DNA from: Eretmocerus hayati
Lineage: Eukaryota > Arthropoda > Insecta > Hymenoptera > Aphelinidae
Assembly (NCBI GenBank): GCA_029851415.1
Contig: CM056742.1
Coordinates: forward strand, 14,363,736 to 14,427,735
Direction: 5' to 3'
DNA: 64,000 nt
Both the position numbers and the translations under genes were made by a program. The notes beneath the pieces were generated by a model. It was not told the DNA's origin and searched no databases. It worked only from the letters and a program-made list of their open reading frames with translations. This document shows positions 21,960 through 34,666 of the stretch, piece by piece. Within the stretch, counting starts at the first letter, position 1, and each line of letters begins with the position of its first letter.

Positions 21960-23350
21960 AATCAAATCCGAGTGAATGGGAGAGGAATACTTGAAGTCAT
22001 GAGTGAATCAAAGACATATAATACGTGGTATTTTATACATAGAATATGAAATAAATGTAGTGACAACTTGGAATAAATTATTCTAGTTCGTTTAAAGTTG
22101 AACTGGCTTTTATTTTTACACACGAAACAGCTACTCACTAAAAGCCAATAAATTAACTTGCTTCAAGGCTCTCTTGCATGGCAATACAATTGATATCTTA
22201 CCAACCCTGATTCAGATTAAAAGTGTTGTATTTCAAGATTCCCGAATGAAAAACTAAGGCAACCAAAAAACTAAAGCCTCAAAGCGATAGATGGTACATT
22301 CGTTAGCTGTTCTTAAAAGTCAACTCGGAACATCGTATAATTTTTGAAAATATTCAAATATTTAAAAAAGATGGAATATAATCCACTAAATGCATAAGTC
22401 TCGAATAATTTTCCTTTTCAATAAAATAGTCTCTAATTCATTTTGAAGGCAGAGCCACATCTTCGAAAGATCCTCAGCTATTTTCACATTAGGGTTGATA
22501 AGAAGTACCGGCGTCGCTAGGGTTAGTGCGGCCACAAATACAGTCTTGTATGTATACTTTGCATACCCTAAATCATCTCGCGGGCCACGCCAGCGTCAGA
22601 AGTGATAACGACGAAGCGAGGGATGACGCTCTATATTATCAGTTTTGCCCACGTGCTGTACGCATACCGTACACTAATACCAAAACCATATATATATATA
22701 TATATACCCTTGACAACGCTCGGTAGTCAACCCTAGAAACGTCGGAAGGCAAAATAGGGTCCTCAACCTACAATACATCATCTCCACTTTCTCCACCTAA
22801 GACTGGCATAATATAGTCTCAATCGAGGTTAACGGATCTCAATCCGCTATATAATCATCAGCAATATGCCATCGCTATACGCATCAGAATGGAATTCTAA
22901 ACACTCCCCAAAAGAATCTTATTTTTAGAAGATAATTAACTAAAGGGTTAATCACAAAAAGTTTTCGCATATTACTGCGATGGATTATGTATGAGAGGTT
23001 ATGTAATGCAATGAATACCACTTAGATTAGGCGTAGTTTACTCTAATGAGGCTGAATTACAGTCGCGCATGGTTCAAAGAGGTGGGATCGGGAGAAGACT
23101 CGTCGTACGTTATGCTAATTTTTCAACTTTTCTTTGAAGTTGGAGCCTTTTCAAGTTTTGTCTACATGCTTGGTTAGAGTTAAATGTGGAACATTTGAGA
23201 GAGACTGCAGTAGAGTAAGTATACAGTACTTTCTGTCCAAGTCAAATTACCCGCTTAGAAACTACCATTTGCATCCTGATGAGCGTCTGGATTATCTCGC
23301 AAGAGAGTAAGTATATAGGTTATGAATAAAGAGAAAGGGTTGCGTGAGGA
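21960..23350. other. Non-coding stretch with a TA microsatellite
   Basis: An ATATATATATATATAT run lies at about 22687-22706. No gene features are visible otherwise. Confidence 0.35.
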
Positions 23351-23356
23351 GTACGC

Positions 23357-23641
23357 ATGACCAGATTGTTCGTTATCCTGTTCATCATAATTGTAATATT
23401 TTGTGCGAAGGATGCTGATTTTGGAGGAAAAGAAAATTTATTCTGCAACTCATACAGCGCGCTCTTCTCATTCCCTCAAAAATACAAAAATTGGCTTAAT
23501 TCTGAATTAGTAATAGTACATGCAGGAGAAGTAGTAATAGATATCATGACAGTTAGTAAGAATGAATCAATAATCAAGAAACTTCGGATTCTCGGAAATA
23601 TAGTGCAAAAATCAAGTGAAACATGCGATATTTCCAGATGA
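23357..23641 (+). CDS. Small orphan ORF with N-terminal signal peptide
   Basis: The 94-aa product begins MTRLFVILFIIIVIFCAKDA, a strong hydrophobic segment after a Thr-Arg N-region, typical of a signal peptide. A polar, Lys/Ser/Ile-rich remainder follows with three Cys after the signal. I do not recognise the family and see no paralogue in the window. Evidence that it is a real gene is limited to the signal-like start, so it may be a chance frame or one exon of a larger gene. Confidence 0.3.
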   Translation: MTRLFVILFIIIVIFCAKDADFGGKENLFCNSYSALFSFPQKYKNWLNSELVIVHAGEVVIDIMTVSKNESIIKKLRILGNIVQKSSETCDISR

Positions 23642-24546
23642 TTCTCTTTGAGAGGGTTTAACTCAAAATATAATAATGTAGAGCGAACAGAAATGATTGA
23701 GTTGACCTCGCCAAACTGGATCTATAACTTCATGCCCAGACTTATTACATAATATAATCTGCATGGATTTTGGAAAACAAACTTGACTCTCCTCGTTCCA
23801 TTGAAACCTCACCGAAAGATCGTCACGAACAGCCTTTGGCTTTGAGACCCAACTCTATCTCAAATCCTGTTCAACTATTTGACTACAGAGTGTGTCTTTT
23901 TCAATTGATCGGAAACTGTAAAAGCGGTTCAAGATGATTTTCAAATTACTCGCAGAATATACCTTATGAAACTTCGATTCTTAGAGTGCCGTCATGAAAC
24001 AGCGTAATATGGTGCCACTATTATTTCCCTGACAAATTTTCAAATGCATGATCTTATTGATTATTATTATTTGATCTCACAATGAGATTGTACTTTTCTG
24101 GGTGAACTAATATTCAAGACTCATCAATTTTCAAACAAGAAATTTGCATTGTGAAGACTTTCAAAAACGTTTATTCATTAAAACAAAATGAGATTAGATT
24201 GAAAAGCGAATCATTCAACTATTTCTAAGAATCATATTGTAAAATTCACAAACCATGTACATACTTACATTGTGTAACAGACAATTGATGGAGTTTGCAT
24301 TCTTTCTTTAAATTCTCATCCCGTCAAAGAACTTAGATTCTAATCTCATGACCCAAATGGGTTGATTTACATGGATTGATCCACGTTGACAATCATGTTC
24401 AACACATTCTTGATCTCATAACTGGTGTAGAAATGAATTGCAGAGATGCCTTCTTCTCACTTCTATCATCACTGAGTATGAATTTAATGCGGTTAATCAA
24501 ATACAGACTTTCGAACTCATGGGTTTCATCAATGATACTGGAGCGA

Positions 24547-25533
24547 TCACAAATCAGTCAGGATAGTAATCAATTGAGTTTTCAAATTGTCTCCCATATT
24601 TCCTACCATTTTCTTGAAATCATCAAGTTTTCTAACGTCTTTTCTATGAGTTATAAAAAATGCCATGGTTACCTTCTCGAGTTCTCTCTCATGATATACA
24701 CTTGCAAAACTCATCAATTCTAAAACATTATATACAGACAATGTACGACACAGGTATTTACCACATTGATCTTTCAACTCACTGATATTGTACTTATCTG
24801 CTGCGATAAGTAAGTCCTTTACAATTTTCTCCATTTTATGAACTTGTCCTGTATAAATGAATCGAATTAATTCTAGCATCACTTCAAACTTGATATCGTC
24901 AATAGAGATGACGTTTTCTATGCTTTCTTTGGTGCCATGCTCAAACATGGCTGCAAACACTTCATAATTACAAATCAATACTTTGTGAGCATGTATGATT
25001 CTATCTCCAACAGTAATTTTTACATCGCTGAGATCTTCGTTATTGAAATATTTAATGTGATTGGGAGGTCTATACAGAAAGTTCAAGAAATCCGGTCTAT
25101 CAAGTTCAAAAATTTCACACAAAACTGTGAGCTGATCATTGGTGAATGCTAACACATTCTTCACCAAATCAGAGCGTAGGATGCATCGTGGGTTCCCAAA
25201 AGCATAACAACTGGTTCCAGGAACAAATTCATAGGAACTGTCAGTTTGAGTCACCACTGGTCTCTTAGTTTCATTTTGCTCAAGGATAGACAAGATGAAC
25301 TTGATAGGAGTTGGTGTAGCTGGCTTGCATAATTCAAGGTACATAGAAACTGAGCTCGGATCACTTCTACGTCCTCCTGGGTACAGTAAGATCTTGAATT
25401 CGTAGTTACCAATCTGGTAAGGAGTTGATTCAACTTTTTTCTCAGCTTCATTTGGTAAATTAGAGAAATTGTGGAATGTGGACGGCCACATATGTAAGCC
25501 ATGATTGTTTTTTTCCAATGAACCATTCATCAT
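24547..25533 (-). CDS. MATH-BTB (speckle-type POZ-like) protein A
   Basis: Single exon, about 328 aa from the first ATG of an ATG-ATG pair. The N-terminal half is a MATH/TRAF-type domain (YEFKILLYPGG, then SMYLELCKP and IKFILSILEQN). A BTB/POZ domain follows (LSDVKITVGDRIIHAHKVLI... FAAMFEHGTKES... LIRFIYTGQVHKM... DLLIAADKYNISELKDQC), then a short BACK-like helical tail. In this family the MATH domain binds substrate and the BTB domain recruits cullin-3 to form an E3 ubiquitin ligase. It is a paralogue of 29170-30153, about 3.6 kb away in the same orientation. AATAAA on the minus strand at about 24176-24171 is a likely poly(A) signal. The TATAAAAC about 20 bp before the ATG is too close to direct a start upstream of it. 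No signal peptide is visible. Confidence 0.9.
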   Translation of the reverse strand: MMNGSLEKNNHGLHMWPSTFHNFSNLPNEAEKKVESTPYQIGNYEFKILLYPGGRRSDPSSVSMYLELCKPATPTPIKFILSILEQNETKRPVVTQTDSSYEFVPGTSCYAFGNPRCILRSDLVKNVLAFTNDQLTVLCEIFELDRPDFLNFLYRPPNHIKYFNNEDLSDVKITVGDRIIHAHKVLICNYEVFAAMFEHGTKESIENVISIDDIKFEVMLELIRFIYTGQVHKMEKIVKDLLIAADKYNISELKDQCGKYLCRTLSVYNVLELMSFASVYHERELEKVTMAFFITHRKDVRKLDDFKKMVGNMGDNLKTQLITILTDL

Positions 25534-28500
25534 GTTTCTTACCACCCCAAGTTTTATACCCTTCAGCTAAACACTACTCAATCTTCCTTTTCCTTCCTCG
25601 TAAGCTTTGCAGAATAACCATGTATGGTAACCGAGTAACCATAATCCAGTTTTTTGCTCAGGCAATCTTTATAAAGTCACAAGTTATATTGTTTGGTATT
25701 CAAAGCATCGTGGCATTCAAGGCACTGCAATCAATAATTATGGTTCTTTGGGAGTGTTAATTTTGAATAGTCGCTTCAAACATCTGAGGCGATGATTTTC
25801 GACTAATAACCAGGTCGACTCTTACCCAAACTCACAACATGCCTATCTCACAAGTAGAGACCACCTTTGATGAACAACTACTTCTTGCACTAGTGGTAAT
25901 TGCAATTAACTGTTGATTATTCCTGTATTACAGAAAAGAACTGGAAGGCCAGCAAGACAATTTTTTGCATGTTAGTTTTCAACGATTTTCACCGAATTCA
26001 CCGAATCGAATAAATGTTATGTCAAAAAGAGCCTGCCTGTGTCATTGTCGGTAAGATAGGAACCATGATGGATAGAGAGATGCATGAGAGGTTTGCTTCA
26101 TATATTGCGCGGAAATTTTGAAATATTTTGGGGGAAAAGATATTAAACAAAGATTTTTTGTAAAACGCTTTAGAACAATTTTGAATATGCACTCAACTTC
26201 CGAATAAAACATCTTTTGCAAGTCAAATCTATGAGTCATTCCAAAGAATCACTTTTTTGAGGGCAAGCACAGAAAAAATCCCTATACTAGAAACGAGGAG
26301 CATTGTTAAGCCAGAAAATGGTAAAGTCGCATTGATACTCATTGGTAAGTGCTATTGCATAGGTGTCGGGAAAAAATGATCACATTCCTCCCAGGGATGA
26401 TTGTCTAAGAACAGACAGATCGTTCCAAAATAGATCTATAGCTCAATCGTGCTTTTAGAGGGTTCATTCGAGTCGAAGAAACGTTTTCATTTTCCATTAT
26501 TATCCGCGGCTATCTCCCTTATGAGCTAGAAGTAATTTCAACGCTCATGCTTGTCTGCGCTTAATTTGACAAAATGAGGCTCGTTTTCAAGCCTATTTGT
26601 TGAAACCTCCAGCTTGCGTCTGACTTGATGCTTGTCTCTGTAAGTTTGCCCACATATTTAGGAATACTCCGTGGATTGTTTACACAAATCTTAGAACAAA
26701 TTAATTCAGATGGAAATACATATGGCCGTGGCAAGTGATACCGCTTTTGAGAAAATTGCTAAGAACGGTTATTTCAGATGCGTTTTAAGACTATAACAAC
26801 GGACCCTCAACGTTCTTCTGGAATGATCAGAGATACCTCGAAGAGCATACCGGAAAATTATGAGAATTCCAGTACTGACGTTTTGATTATTTCAAAAAGT
26901 CCTCATCTTTCAACTGTTATACATAGGAGACGTGATAATCGACCCGTGGTCAAAAAGACTTTCAAAGTGCCCCTTCGTAAAAGTCGATAATCATTTTTGT
27001 AGTAGGAGCTAGATCACTCCGAGGAAGATCCAACAATTGCTAAAGTCTGCCCTCAATGAGTAGCTCCCAGTAGGAGTCGCTAGGTTCAATTTTCAGCTTC
27101 AGAGATGTTGAGTCTAATCGAAACTGTGGTTATTGAAAAAAAATCTTCAAAAAGTTTTTAAATGGGTTTTACACGGCTCGACGCGCCGTGTAAAGCGGCA
27201 TATGCTAATAAATGGACTCTAAGCCTTGAGGGAGTTACTAAGAAATCCAAAGGATCTCATTGCATAACTCCAACCAAGACTCTCTAACTCACAATCAGTG
27301 CAAGTACAGGACTTTTTTCTAGAATCTACCTCGACCCTCCTGTGGATTGAATAGACTGAAAAAAAACCAACCCGACAGTAGCGTCTGCAATATCAACGCA
27401 ATTCCGATGCATTTTTTACCATCCCGGGTGCTTTCAACTTATTGCAACAGAACAGAACTCATTTTGATCCAACAAAATTGCCCGATACCGGCACATCCGC
27501 ATCATACCCACCGTGAAGCCGCACACATATTCCAATGAATTCGCCTTCCTGTATTTCTGCTTCGAAAAAGCTCATTCGCGCTTGTTGCGGACAGAACTTT
27601 TGCGAGAAATGTATATCAACGCGAACCACGTAAATTTCAACGTATTCGCGGAGAGAGACCGAGTGCGGTAAATTTGACAATGCAGGCTACATATTTGACT
27701 TGTCGTGCCACATGTGCAGTGCAAATAACGAGCGCATATATGCTCTGTTTATAGAGTGCAAAACGCTGCCCGTGAGTTATTTTTCGTCTAATAAGGGCCG
27801 AAACTATAATAGCACTCACAAAAAACCACATATATATACCAAGAGTAACTATATTGTCATTCTGATTCTAAAAATACTCCGAAAATACCTCATGATTATG
27901 ATCGACGAGTATGAAGCCAAGATATTTAATCAAAGATATCTTCACCAAGATCTTCAGTCATTTCTCATCACGGTGTGATACGCACGACATCATTAGGTTT
28001 GTGTTGTACAGGTAACACAGTTGATGAAATGAAAATCACAAGATCGTTGTTTTCAGCCTGGGGATCACTGTTCCGACCAATTTTTCGCGGGGTATGTCGA
28101 GCAGTTCAAATAACTCGATGAAAAGTTTTTGGAGAATATAAATCTGCACATAATCTCCAAGAGGCATGTACCTACATACCTAATTCAAATACGGGTGGGC
28201 AAATACATCGATCGAAATGGATATGTCACGGTGGCAATTGTAATAAAATATCATCAAGATATGGATAATTTTCACCAAAGTACGCATTAGATTTATTGCT
28301 CATGGGAAATTCAAAATTCCTGCTCATTTTAATCTGATATTTTTGTATAATTTCCATTTCTTACATTTATTCATCTCACCATGAGCATTTTTATGAATAA
28401 ATAAATGAAAAAACAAATAAATAGAATGACGGGGTTACTCACTAATTTGAGGCAAGTTGAATATTCTTCTGTTCGTGAATTTTTTACGTTGATATACGTG

Positions 28501-28900
28501 AAATTATTGCAAATGGATTTACCGCGCATTGACACCCACATCCACATGCATAGGTATATGATGTAGCATGACAATGCTAGGTATAAATAAAGAAGATAAA
28601 AGACGCACAATGATGATAGCAGTACGTCTAATAGTTGAATTGAATCTCAGCCACTGTCGTAAAGAGCCACACCCAATCCGACTAGTTTGACTATGCTATC
28701 TGCACATTTCTTCATCATAACAAAGGTAGAATTTCGTAAAAACTTTCAAATTGATGTGAGTTAAATGGTACAAGATAATTTCAAGGCTGATGCTGATAGT
28801 TGATCACTATCCTAAGCATAATAGTTGTTAGGACTTGTAATTTGAATGCCCAAAGATGGTGATGAATGTTCAAGATAGTAAATTATACTCATTTGGATAA
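25534..28900. other. Spacer between the two MATH-BTB genes
   Basis: It holds the repeat at 27552-27770 and the 3' end region of gene B. The short frame 26778-26990 follows a TTATTTCAG acceptor-like site but has no recognisable domain. The poly(A) signal of gene B is at about 28915. Confidence 0.35.
27552..27770. repeat. Dispersed repeat, paired with 32915-33140
   Basis: GTATTTCTGCTTCGAAAAAG aligns with GATTTCTGTATCAAAATAG at 32921. TTTGACTTGTCGTGCCACAT aligns with TTTGACTTGTCATGCCACAT at 33070, and TGTGCAGTGCAAATAACGAG with TGTACAGTGCAAAAAACAAG. A third, shorter relative is at 770-860. Class unknown. Confidence 0.6.
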
Positions 28901-29169
28901 TCTTTCATTGTATGTTTATTAAAACCAAAATGTACAAAGTTATCACCTCTCTAAATCAGTCATCTAGCGTATACACAGAGATCTGCAAATTGATTCATAG
29001 CAAAACAGGGAGATCCAACCAAATAACCGTATTCAACATTGAACATGAATCTTGGAGGGGATCATCTTCCCCAATTGAATAGATGCATGACATGATAAAT
29101 CAAATAAGACCAAAAAATGCCATTCGTATCTTTTCAAAACCAGTGATAGCAATTTAGTTGACAATGAGA

Positions 29170-30153
29170 TCACGAATTGGTTAAGACAACAATTAGTCGA
29201 GTTTTTAAGGGTTCTTCCAAATTTTCCAACGTTTTCTCAAAATCATGGAGTTTCCCCACATCTTTTCTGTGATTCAAGAAGTATGCAAATGATGCTTTCT
29301 CAAGGCTGATATCATTGTACTTATTTGCAAAATTCATCAACTGTAAAACATTATGAATGGACAGAGTACAGCAAAGGTACTTACTACATTGATCTTTGAG
29401 CTCACAAATATCGTACTTGTCTGCTGCAATAAGCAAGTCCTGTGCAATCATCTCCATGCCATGGATTTTTCCTGTATAGATGAATCGGATCAGCTCCAAC
29501 ATAACATCAAATTCAATATCATCAACGTCAATGATATTTTGTGTACTTTCTTTCATGTTATGCTCAAACATTGCCGCAAATACTCTATAGGTGCTCATAA
29601 GTATTTTGTGAGCATGAATGGTTTTACCCTTCATGATAATTTTCACATCACTGAGTTTTTCGTTGTTAACATATTCCTCATGATTGCAAGGTTTAGGTAG
29701 GAAGTTCAGGAACTCTGGTCTATCAATGGCAAGAATTTCGCTTAAAACTATAAGCTGATCATCTGTGAATTTCAAAACTTGTTCCATTAAATCAGAGCGT
29801 AGCATGGCTTTGGATACTCCCCGAGGATTATCTTTCTTACTATTAGCTACCATTTTTACTAATCCTTTTGGGTTTGCAACAACTATCTTAGTCTTATTGT
29901 GGTTAAGGATGGAAAGTCTAAATCTGATGCAAATTGGTGTGGACACAGGCTTGCACAATTCAAGATACATAGCAATCCAATCTTTATCATCCTCAGTATT
30001 TCCTCCAGGATAAATCCAGATTCTAAATTCATAACTACCAATCTGATATGGACTCGAATACACTACTTCTCCAACTTTATTTGTGAGTTTGGAGAAATTG
30101 TTGAACACTGATGGCCACATATGTAAGCTATGAGTATTTGTCTCTGACATCAT
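29170..30153 (-). CDS. MATH-BTB (speckle-type POZ-like) protein B
   Basis: Single exon, 327 aa. MATH domain at about residues 18-145 (YEFRIWIYPGG, MYLELCKP, RFRLSILNHN), BTB at about 165-262 (LSDVKIIMKGKTIHAHKILM, FAAMFEHNMKES, LIRFIYTGKIHGM, LLIAADKYDICELKDQC) and a BACK-like tail to the end. An in-frame TAG six bases before the ATG fixes the start unless it is a splice acceptor. The length fits the TDPOZ/SPOP-like subfamily of arthropods. The inferred role is cullin-3 substrate adaptor in nucleus or cytosol. AATAAA on the minus strand at about 28920-28915 is a plausible poly(A) signal. Confidence 0.92.
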   Translation of the reverse strand: MMSETNTHSLHMWPSVFNNFSKLTNKVGEVVYSSPYQIGSYEFRIWIYPGGNTEDDKDWIAMYLELCKPVSTPICIRFRLSILNHNKTKIVVANPKGLVKMVANSKKDNPRGVSKAMLRSDLMEQVLKFTDDQLIVLSEILAIDRPEFLNFLPKPCNHEEYVNNEKLSDVKIIMKGKTIHAHKILMSTYRVFAAMFEHNMKESTQNIIDVDDIEFDVMLELIRFIYTGKIHGMEMIAQDLLIAADKYDICELKDQCSKYLCCTLSIHNVLQLMNFANKYNDISLEKASFAYFLNHRKDVGKLHDFEKTLENLEEPLKTRLIVVLTNS

Positions 30154-32914
30154 AAACTAAAGTATCCAAAACTCCTTATTAATAGTTCTACAATTCCAGT
30201 GCTGACTTAGTCTTCCGATCTGCCAATAAGTCTGTCTGAAGTTAATTATTATACTGCACCGTCAAAATTTGAACGAGAGAATATCAACTTCAAATCTTAC
30301 TTGACTGTAACTTTTTTGGTAGCTGATGAAGAGTCAAAGCGCTGCAATTAATGAATACACTTGATTTATTACTAATAATAGCTTTTTACGTGGAACAATG
30401 GTTGTGGTCGTTGAATACTTACACAATACTTAATAAGGGCTCGTCTACACAACAAGTTGAGTTCAACGTGTCTCATGAGATGAGTGGTGCACCACGTGTC
30501 ACTGTCTCAAGTGCATACTCGTATCTATATATCAGAGAAGAGTACTCATCTCTGCCTATACCCGTATATTAAAATCGAGTTAGGGGGCGCAACGGGGCCC
30601 GTACGGGATCCCCTAACTGCCCGCTTCCCGCCCGTACGGGCATGGTGCGGGCATGGAACGCTACGCATGCCGGCGCCCTTACTGCGAGTCAGGGCAGCAG
30701 GCACCATTGGGGCATCACGCGGGCACAGACCAGAAAGCATTATCGCAAGATTGGCTTGAGAAAATAAGTGGTTTTGGTGCCGAGTTAGATACTCTGAGCT
30801 TGAATGAAGAATAAATAAACGAAAACGATTCAATCCAAAACTTGAAAAAGAATTACAGAAAATTCTTGTATTGATATGAGTTTACAAAACCGCATATTTA
30901 TATAAGATATATTCATCACTCAAAACCGCTTTTCGTCGTGGTAATCGTGTCAACATCATCAAATACTCGAATACTAGAAGTCAGACCATCGACACCGAAA
31001 GCTATCCCTGTCACAGTATCACAATATTCGCTCGTTCAAAAATTCGAGTGAGAAAAATTTCCAACTTAAGGAGTTTTTGCTGGCGAATTTTTTTTTCGAG
31101 TCGGGGAGATTTGGAGACTGGAGTCTACACTACATAAATTTTTCCGAATTAGAGAGTTTTTCGCAAAAGAGCCTGGTCTCTTAATTCAAGTTAGGGGTTT
31201 TTTTTCAGCGGAACTTTCGAGTTAGAGAGTTTCTATCTACTGTATCTGTCTTATTCCTTTTCAACGACAAGTAGAATGCTGTCGGGCTATCGCGATCTTA
31301 CAAACTATGTGCAAAATCACTTATTGGCGCGTCAAGTAGTAGATTTTTTTGCGGGATCCTCGTCAGAGAATACATTTCAGTCTACGATGACTCAATATTA
31401 TGATCTACTTTGAAGAAAGTCTCGTAGCATTTTACAACGAACTTGATTTGACTTTGAAATTTTTACGATGTGGGAAATATTAAGGAGGTTCAATGGTCTT
31501 GACGAAGATGTAGAGATCGTGATGAAACCTTATACATAATTATCTTTAAGACAAAAAAATACTCTGTGAATTTTTTCAGTATTTTTCACTAGGCGTTTTT
31601 TCGAGATCTAAGCTCTTACATTTTTCGAAATAACAGGGGCTCTTATGGACGGCGCCACCAAAACAAGCCTACCACCTCTTGAGATGTAGAGAAAATTCTC
31701 ATACAATATTCAGACGATAGAGAATTTCCTAGAGAACAATAATACCTTTCGGTGATCACAGATCACCATGCATTTTGTGGGAATATGATCGAGTTGTTGT
31801 CAAAAATCATCAACATATAGGTATACTCGCCGTGTATTTTCATGCAGCCGAGCGGCAGGTTAGGTTAGTTTTCGTCTCCCCCCCTCACCGATCCCTCATG
31901 ACACCATCGAACCTCCTTAATATCACTCATCTAGGATATGGTTTTCACAAGATGCAATTGATCAAAATTCATTTTTCTGGACTGACATGAAACTTCTCAT
32001 AACTCCTAGTGGTAGAATTCTTTAAGAAGTATCTGGTTAAGCTTCATAGTTGATTCCACCGAAACCAGGCCTGACCGAAACTAGATAGTGAAAATGCAGT
32101 GTTCGAGGTGGAGTTTTGTGAAAGAATGAGTACTCGCCATGATTTCAACATTTTTTAGAATTCTTTCTTCCAAGAAATAATGTACATTTCTCAGTATAAC
32201 GTTAAAAGTCAAAATCATTTCTCTCTCCAATCCAGTTGTTTTTTCTGTCTATGAATCGTCTTCATGGTGAAATGTTTTTTACGTGTGTAAGAGACTCACA
32301 TATTTCATGACCAAAGTTGAGCATATATGGTCGTATCAGATATGAAAAATAAAATCCATGAGAGTAAATTCAGCTGCGTGTAGTGGTTTAAACTAACTTT
32401 TGGGCAGCAATGTTGAAATCTGGTACGCATGCTGACAAGGAGAGCATAGCGAAACTTTGGAAATCATAGCGCATCTCCTTATAGAACTGCAAGGTTATCA
32501 TATCTTCATATCCAGAGCCACAGAAAGTCTACTTGCACTATTTGTATGATTTCGTTACGATGCATTTCTAATTTCACTGAAGTATGATTCATGTAGAATC
32601 TTGCTTCTAGCTCAATTGAATTCAAAATTTCACTCCAACAGACTTGGAAATTGAAGTTCATGTAATTTCCAAGTTACATACTACATACTCTGATCTATGC
32701 GTTGCTGAACATCTCTATATTGTGGTAATCAATGAATAAATAGATCTGCGTAAGTGTTTCACAAGTTTTGACTTACAGTTAACATATGACTTATTTACAA
32801 TATTTTGGACACCATAGCTGCATGAGCAATCGCCATGATTTACACTTAGGCACCTGCGCGATGTATCAAAAAGAACTCTAGATATATTTTTTTTCCTTCT
32901 CATCCTCCAAACAT
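30154..32914. other. Spacer upstream of MATH-BTB B
   Basis: Largely AT-rich non-coding sequence containing the GC-rich islet at 30580-30730. No exon is supported. Confidence 0.35.
30580..30730. other. GC-rich islet with CCCGTACGGG palindromes
   Basis: About 150 bp far richer in G+C than its surroundings, with GGCCCGTACGGG and CCCGCCCGTACGGGC (inverted to each other) and GCATGCCGGCGCCC. TATA-like runs precede it at about 30528 and 30569. It could be a foreign or repeat-derived fragment or a small CpG-rich regulatory island. Confidence 0.4.
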
Positions 32915-33140
32915 GGATTTCTGTATCAAAATAGCTCATTGGTCCTTGTTGAGGGTAGAACTTTTGTAATTTCTGTGAGATACGAAACACCACTCACCTT
33001 TCAAATTCTATAACCTATCCGCAAAGAAGTCAGAAGCTCAACGCGGGAAATTTGAAAATTCAGGTATCATGTTTGACTTGTCATGCCACATGTACAGTGC
33101 AAAAAACAAGCACTGCTATCGCTGAATCGTATTTATATAT
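32915..33140. repeat. Dispersed repeat, partner of 27552-27770
   Basis: Same order of shared blocks as the 27.6-kb copy, including the shared GACTTGTC(A/G)TGCCACATGT block. Coding potential is not conserved between copies. Confidence 0.6.
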
Positions 33141-34227
33141 AGAGCAAATATGACTATAGATCGGTCAGTTTGATCCTTCACGTGCGTGCATTTGTGTAAG
33201 AGTTTGCATGGAGATGGGGATATATTTACAGGATATAGTGAATTTGGAAAGATAAAGCTGTTGATGATGGTATAGATGGTGTTGCGTCCGACGGAGAGTT
33301 TCAAGAGGATAGACGAGTGGATGCAAGATAGTTGGATGGTCTGTACAGGAGATTTACTATGTGGCAAAGTATATTAGTATAGAGTATAACCGAGTTGAGA
33401 GAGAGAGTGGAGAAGGAGTTGAATGAGGGTCGAGATTAGGTCGACAGAGCTAGTATATATACTGTTCTGAAGCTGTGGCTTACGAAGTCAAGAGAGAAAT
33501 ACAAGTTTAGGGTATATACCAGAGGACGAGATGGAGGTTACTTGAAATTTGCATGCTACCGTCGTAGGTAATTGGGACGAGGGTATATGAAATTGGTGCA
33601 AATACGGTTATAGGGTCATTCAGTTTATCGATGTTCAATTGCTTCGATTGTTGTCATGGAAATTCATTCGGAAGTTTGTTTAAACAATGGACTTGTGATT
33701 GGCTCCTGATAAATTCATGAAATTTTTTTGTACTGATGTTTCTGATTCTTCATTTCCAGTAAGTTTTGTTTTATTTCTGGGGTAACATCTTATTCATTTT
33801 GTGTAAGAAACATGCTCTACAGCTTTGGAAAATCATTCGGTTTGAATCTCTAATCGGAGAAAAATGTATGGACTGATTATATTGATTAATTGTAGACCCA
33901 TTTTCAGCAATCATGATATTAATCATGATGGAATTCAACAATGAATTGTATTCTCAAGGATCATATAGAATCCATAGTACTGACTATTCACATGTTCTCA
34001 GCACATTTGAGAAAATTCGTTCCATATATCCCTCTACTATACACTCATAGTTCATATAAGTCCGCGTAACTGAAAAGCAGCTTTTTGCATGTTATGCATG
34101 CGTGAGATATCTGAATAATCTGCTTCATGTTCATATTTAGCTCTTAACTGAACTTCATTAATATTCGTGTAAATTCGAGCCTCATTGCAAATTTAGCATC
34201 TGCCTTTTGGAGTGATGCTTCGGGAAA
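33140..34227. other. Spacer before the hAT element
   Basis: No gene or clear repeat is seen. Confidence 0.3.
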
Positions 34228-34666
34228 CTGTAAGCTAGGGCTGCCGCGAGACGAGACTTTCCGAGACTTTGCATGTCTCGGAATCGGTCTCGGAAAATAT
34301 GAGTGGTCTCGGTATCGGGTATCGGTCTCGGAGAATTTTCAAATTTGAGTATCGGCCTCGGTCTCGGCATCGTCCCGGTCTCGGCCGAGACTCTCGGCCG
34401 AGACCATAAGTTATTCCGTTTACAATGCAATGTGCAAAGAGCTTAGCGCTGGATCTGTGTATTCGCGAATTGACTCGCGCAGGACTACACACATGTATGA
34501 GCATCTCTCTGGTGTAGGTACATACTAATAAGTATGGATGATCGAGAGCTCAATAAACGCTGAGCACACCGTGGTAATATATAGAAGATGTAAACACTGA
34601 CACTGTCTGTTTGGCTCAGTTGTTCGCAAGTTTCATCAGCATCAAGTGACAATTTATACATACAAA

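Noticed and set aside
25551..25560. TATAAAAC as the promoter of MATH-BTB A
   Set aside because: It lies only about 20 bp before the ATG, so transcription would start at or inside the start codon.
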